Shown here: in pieces, positions 59,440-64,000 of the stretch
Position numbering within the stretch: the first letter of the stretch is position 1
Layout: each line of letters opens with the position of its first letter
From: Pyrrhosoma nymphula
Lineage: Eukaryota; Arthropoda; Insecta; Odonata; Coenagrionidae
DNA: 64,000 bases
Assembly: GCA_963573305.1 (NCBI GenBank)
Contig: OY754329.1
Location: forward strand, 66,027,084-66,091,083
Direction: 5' to 3'
Notes under the pieces: model-generated
Database searches by the model: none
The model's input: the letters and a program-made list of their open reading frames with translations, nothing else
What the model was told of the DNA's origin: nothing
Translations under genes and position numbers: made by a program

Positions 59440-59815
59440 ACAAAATAAAACCAAAAGGGACTTTGAAAGAAACACAAAGATCCGAGAAAAAACTCAGCAG
59501 GAGCACTTAATAACCTTTAAATGCTCCTGCTGGAGCCAGAGAAATCAACTTAGATGGTACGGACATCTCAATAGCATTGATCAGAATAGAATACTCATGA
59601 TAGTAATAGAAGGAAAACCGGATGGGAGAAGAAGTAGAGGTCGACCGATACATACTTGAATGAAAGGAATTGAGAAGTATGGAACGGGAAGACGTAAGAC
59701 TGAGAAGGAGATGAAGAAAATGGCAGGTGATCGAAAGAGGTGGAAGCAGTTCACTAATGAACCCGACGCCAATGGCATAAACGGGAAAGAAGTAGAAGGA
59801 CGCATACTTCTCCAT
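59440..59815 (+). pseudogene. LINE C-terminal fragment, same group as 53157-53990
   Basis: RNQLRWYGHLNSIDQNRILM and IVIEGKPDGRRSRGRPIHT (to 59659) correspond to RLRWYGHLxRMDQNRIP and xxxEGKPDGRRSRGRPRxxW of the group. After the stop at 59657-59659, frames continue with KGIEKYGTGRRKTEKEMKKM and AGDRKRWKQFTNEPD. The complementary 102-codon frame is a shadow. A small inverted repeat (AGGAGCA .. TGCTCCT) near 59490-59530 interrupts the upstream part. Confidence 0.75.
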
Positions 59816-59829
59816 TCAGAAGAGAAAAC

Positions 59830-60550
59830 CTAAAATAATGGTGATCATTGCAACTACAACCTTGTCGTGTATTATACCCGGACGGAGTGTAATAAATATC
59901 GGGTGGTTTGTAAAAGATCCAGTATTACTGAATAACTTGAAAATACTTTAAATGATCACGCAGGCAATATTGATAAATTAATAAAAATACACGCGCACCT
60001 GACCTACTTCATTGTTGATGAATTAAAATTACAAATAAAAACTTCAGTGATTAGGTGCTAAAAAATGTTTTAAAAACTCCGAAAATCAATAATTTTTAGT
60101 AATAGAAAAGAGAGGTGCTGGATCACTATATCGGAGAACATTTATTTTACTCCTCATATTCAAGTTGTGCACATGACGGAAATTTTTTTGTCAATTTCAA
60201 ATATACAATTCATATAAAAATGCATCAATGGCAGAAACTTATAATTTCCCAAAGTAAGAAAAAAATACGTTATGGAAAAGTCACGATTCATGTGGCTTGA
60301 TATAATAGCTTGGAGTCGCTCCTCTGCTCTGCGTGTACCTCGTTTCTCTTAGCTTCGTTTACTTAAAACGAAATAAAATAAAAAAAAGAATTATGAGCAT
60401 GAGTGGGTTACGAATATGAAGTTTACTCGTGAATACCTTTCAAAAAATAATGCAAGCTCCACATTGTCGACTCATTTTGTTCTCCTCATCCTACTACTAC
60501 ACTTGGGACTATTTGTTGGTAAAGCGAGAGAAAGGAAGTACATGGATGGG
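59830..60550. other. AT-rich intergenic DNA
   Basis: Nothing recognised. Short frames only. Confidence 0.5.
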
Positions 60551-60559
60551 AAGATATGG

Positions 60560-61080
60560 GGAGACTTGGAAAAAAGAGGAGGCCTGAGATCGTGTGTAAT
60601 GAGCCGCGAGTTTCCCCACCTGGCCGCGCTGCGTCGCTCCCACCAGAACACACACAGAACCCGAAACCGTTACCGCACGGCCCCACTCGTACCTTAAAAC
60701 TCTATAAGCGATCCAACCGCCCTACCCTCCAACTCCTCCCTTCTAAAATTACTTCCTTCCCTCTTTCCTCTGAGGCTTGATGCCCGCTACGTACACCTGC
60801 GGGGCTGGGGAGCTCTCAATGATTTAAGGGCGGAAGGGGTAGGAAGAGTTTTCGCGGCTAGGTGTGTGGTGCGGTTCGCCCGTTGTTTCTATCCTGCAGG
60901 TGCCGCACCGGTGACTGATCTGACGCGACTGAGTTGCCGGTTGCATAACCCCCAGGTACGCGAGCGTTCACGCCTCTCTCACAATGCAGCACTTGAAGGG
61001 GCGACGGCCCAAGTGCCTCTGTGCACGTCTCCCTTTCAACACCGATGCCCATTTCTCTCACGCAGTACATTTCATTGATG
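60560..61080. other. CpG-rich island, unrecognised
   Basis: The most CpG-rich stretch of the window (for example 60860-60975: GCGGTTCGCCC, GCCGCACCGGTG, GACGCGACTGAG). Opposed 70-codon frames at 60858-61078 are open on both strands. Neither translation is recognised and no strong splice pair was found. It could be a promoter island of a gene outside the window or a GC-rich repeat. Confidence 0.35.
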
Positions 61081-61089
61081 ATTTTGCTT

Positions 61090-64000
61090 CTTTGAACTCT
61101 TGCACCGTCGTTATGCTGAGTTCATTGATAATACTCCATCCTTCCAGGAAATTCAATACACCTTCTCGCACATACAAAGACATCAAAGCTGTTCCTTTTC
61201 GGGGTGGGCATAGTCAAAAAAATTAAATTCGCGGTGATAGGCCGGTTAAGTTTACTCCTCTTCAGTAATGTTCTCCGTAATATCTCGTTGTGTGCTGTTT
61301 TCACTTTGAATTTTAGTTATTTCGCGTGTTCAGTCCTATTATTTTGTTTCGTAGATACTCTAGATTTGGCCTAAAGTCAAGCAAAACCCCTTTACACTGT
61401 TTCATCCGAGGAGCTTCTTACTATTTACTTGATTAACCCCAGTCTGTTTTACCTACTTTCTTTAAATACAGGTGTATTTTGTTTGATTTAAATGCACGCA
61501 TACATATATACCCTTCACGCCGGGGCTCCCTTTCGGGTTACGTCGTTGCAACAGACTCTGCTTTGAAATATTTTCTCCGTACTGCCCTACCCTTGCATAC
61601 CTCTAATTCTTCAATTACCCTCAAACATCGCTTAATTGCACAGAAATTACCTAAACATATGCGTACTAACAATCGATTTCCTCCCACGTTGCGTTTTCCA
61701 TTGTAACCATGTTACCGACAAAAAAGTTTTTCTTTTTTCTAGTTAATCTCTATTACTGGATCTTTTTCCATGGCTTTTCTTATTAAGCACTGTATTCCAG
61801 CTAAGCTGATTCTAATTCGACCGTTATTCAAACATCCACGTCACGCACTACACCAATCAGCTTGATTCCCCTCCCCTTTATTTGGTTTTTCTTTCTTTTT
61901 TGCCAAATGAATCATGTAGATGAATGATTATTCATTTTTGGATGTGGTATGGTGGTATACCTACATTTTGAAGGTAATCTTAAGTAATGATTTCCCATCT
62001 GAAAAATGAGGATAAAGAAGGATCTATAGGAGTTTAGGATGGCTTCGTTAAATGTAAATATTACTAGTGTAATATATTTTGTATGAATATTGGTGGTTCT
62101 AAAAATAAGTCATATAAAAACATTTCACTCTAAGAGAAAGTTTTATAATTACTAGAACTTCTATCACGCCATGGCTACATTTGCATTGAAGCATTTACAT
62201 CTGCAGGTTCTAGAGATCGAGCACTAGTATTCCTACGCAAATAGATACATTGAAAGAAGTAGCATCAAAACTATAAACCTATTTTCTGTGGGCCAAAGAA
62301 ATACCATGGTAATTTAAATTGCAGGGTCGATAATAAAATACTATGATTCTTTGTTATGACGCTGCGGTATATCGCACTGATGGCAAGGGCGTGCGAAACT
62401 CAAGAGGATTATTTTGCATTTTCTCTGCACAGAGCTCTGATAAATGAGGATGGCATATGGTGGCGGCCTTCCAAGAGCTTTTTTCTACGTATACAATCGC
62501 CAAACTTACGCAGTTCCCCATCACTTCTCTTTTGCGCAGTATTCATTGTAAACTTTTCCAACGGATTTTTAATTCAACAGACTGCTTGTTAATGCCCCGC
62601 AGTAATACAAATCAAGTGCTCATTACACAATGGATTATTTATTTTACTTCCATCTTCAAATTACTTGGCAACACTTTATTTCGCATCCCTCGCAAAAGCT
62701 TGAGACCGATGAGAAATGAAGAAGTTTTCAACTGGAAGGATATAAGTCCTGAAAACTAGTCATTACAGTTCAATTGGTCGTAGATATGTGACTTTATGAT
62801 ATCCTTTTAAGTACCCCGGGTGAAAAGCGCATACCGTTCCGACTTCGACGTATCAGACTTTCATAGTTATGGAATTCTTCAACTCTTTAACTTGACTTTC
62901 CTCATCGTCTTATTCTCACTTTTCCTTCCACGAGACTAAATCAATCCATGGCGAAGCATTACGTGCATCCGTTTGTCAGCACTTTTTGTGAGGGTTGTAC
63001 TCACGTCTTCTGGTTTTGGCGAAATTTATTTGATTACCCACACATTGCAATTAAGTTTGGTTTCAATATAGAAAAATAATACAGAGTTCAGAACCCGCAA
63101 TAATTGCAATATAGGAGAATCGCATGTAAAATGATCTGACTACCCAGTCAAAAACATCCCGGAAAGCAGGAGTAAACCATTTATTTAAACTTTGATTTAC
63201 GAAAAAATACATGATTAGGTACTTTCTCGAGTAACATGTTTCAAAGTTAAACTACATATGAAAAAGCCCAAAGAATTTGGACGTGGAAAAGTACATTTCG
63301 CGAACACTCTCAAAAGTAGGAGAGATTAACGTGTGGGAAATATTGTGAGTGGTAACAGCCTCCCAAAAACTATAATAGATGGAAAATAACGAATGAGAAA
63401 AAAATATTTTTCCCGTTTGTTTATTCCCTTTTGGGATGATGAACTGAGGAGGGCCAAGGATGGTTATGTAAAACTTGGCGTGAAAGATGCTAAAATGTTA
63501 TATAATTTAGGTGGTTAATGGTAAACTAATATTCAAATTAACGGCTGTCCTCGATGACGACGTGGTTTTATTACATTAAGTATAACACTTGGTGCAGCAT
63601 CACTTCCCCATCCCGCTGGTCCCTTTCATATTTCTCGGAATTCCCAAAATTTTTAAATTAACTGGAATAAATTTACAGCACTTTTGAGATATAGTTACGC
63701 ATTGGAATGCCAGTGCATGACATTTTAATTTAAAATTAAGTTTCCATGGAGATGAAGAACGAATGAACGTCTACATAGTTTCCTACAAAATACAACCTAA
63801 GAGAGTAACCCAATTTCATTAACATGATTGTATTTCTTAAGCGATATGATTGCATGCATTTAATCTCATGCACTCCATTACATGTGATTTGAATTTGAAA
63901 TTGAATTTCGTTAAATGTGAGAAAACACGAAAGCCTTTATGGTTGCGATCAATACGCTATCAAGGAAAGTCTTCCAATACATAAATAAAATTAACAATAA
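61090..64000. other. Intergenic DNA, nothing recognised
   Basis: Frames of 60-100 codons (for example 62457-62759) have no recognised domain. No repeat with a second copy in the window was noticed, and no RNA gene. Confidence 0.45.

Noticed and set aside
59507..59815. 102-codon minus-strand frame
   Set aside because: Complement of the recognisable + strand LINE fragment.
1..64000. CRISPR arrays, bacterial operons, rRNA and intact tRNA genes
   Set aside because: None seen; the composition and repeats are those of an animal genome.

Overview
The window is AT-rich eukaryotic DNA with scattered short GC-rich islands and no bacterial-type gene packing. It looks like a gene-poor, repeat-rich stretch of an arthropod genome, probably an insect. 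The basis for that inference is the repeat set: Penelope-like elements with hammerhead-like terminal repeats, Jockey/CR1-like and RTE/endonuclease-RT-type LINE remnants, tRNA-derived SINEs, and a pogo/Tigger-type MITE with TA at both ends. The species cannot be fixed from sequence alone.

One convincing host-type gene is present: a three-exon THAP zinc-finger gene on the + strand (about 19641-22121). It has canonical splice sites, all four C2CH ligands and the conserved P, W and AVPxxx-like residues. Exon 1 carries two compensating 1-base shifts and an in-frame stop, so it is either a young pseudogene or a locus with local sequence errors. A CRE-like TGACGTCA lies about 110 bases upstream of its ATG, and a near-identical 19-bp block lies in reverse orientation at 23298-23316.

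Layout. 1-1260: two copies of one dispersed repeat. 3380-4520: GC-rich island, LINE-tail hairpin and a SINE. 5080-6380: a permuted repeat family split by a 360-bp inverted Penelope unit. 7190-7560: degenerate tandem repeat. 9100-9200: Penelope terminus. 13110-13320: SINE. 18261-18437: MITE. 19520-22660: THAP gene. 26137-26993: truncated Penelope element with a GIY-YIG domain between inverted termini. 29500-32200: GC-rich repeat pair. 32831 and 35175: hairpins. 37672-41726: Penelope termini, a LINE reverse-transcriptase fragment and an 850-bp element with direct terminal repeats. 47425-50745: a cluster of five Penelope termini with one LINE tail between them. 53075-57120: nested LINEs and a large palindrome. 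58919-59815: a 24-bp tandem repeat and a LINE tail.

The strongest pattern is the number of independent hammerhead-like inverted terminal units: at least eleven loci, with a twelfth weaker one, from several families. Most have no Penelope protein left. One is a 220-bp non-coding unit with 14-bp target-site duplications. These suggest short, non-autonomous, ribozyme-bearing derivatives of Penelope-like elements. The rest of the window, including most open reading frames of 60-150 codons, shows no recognisable coding content.
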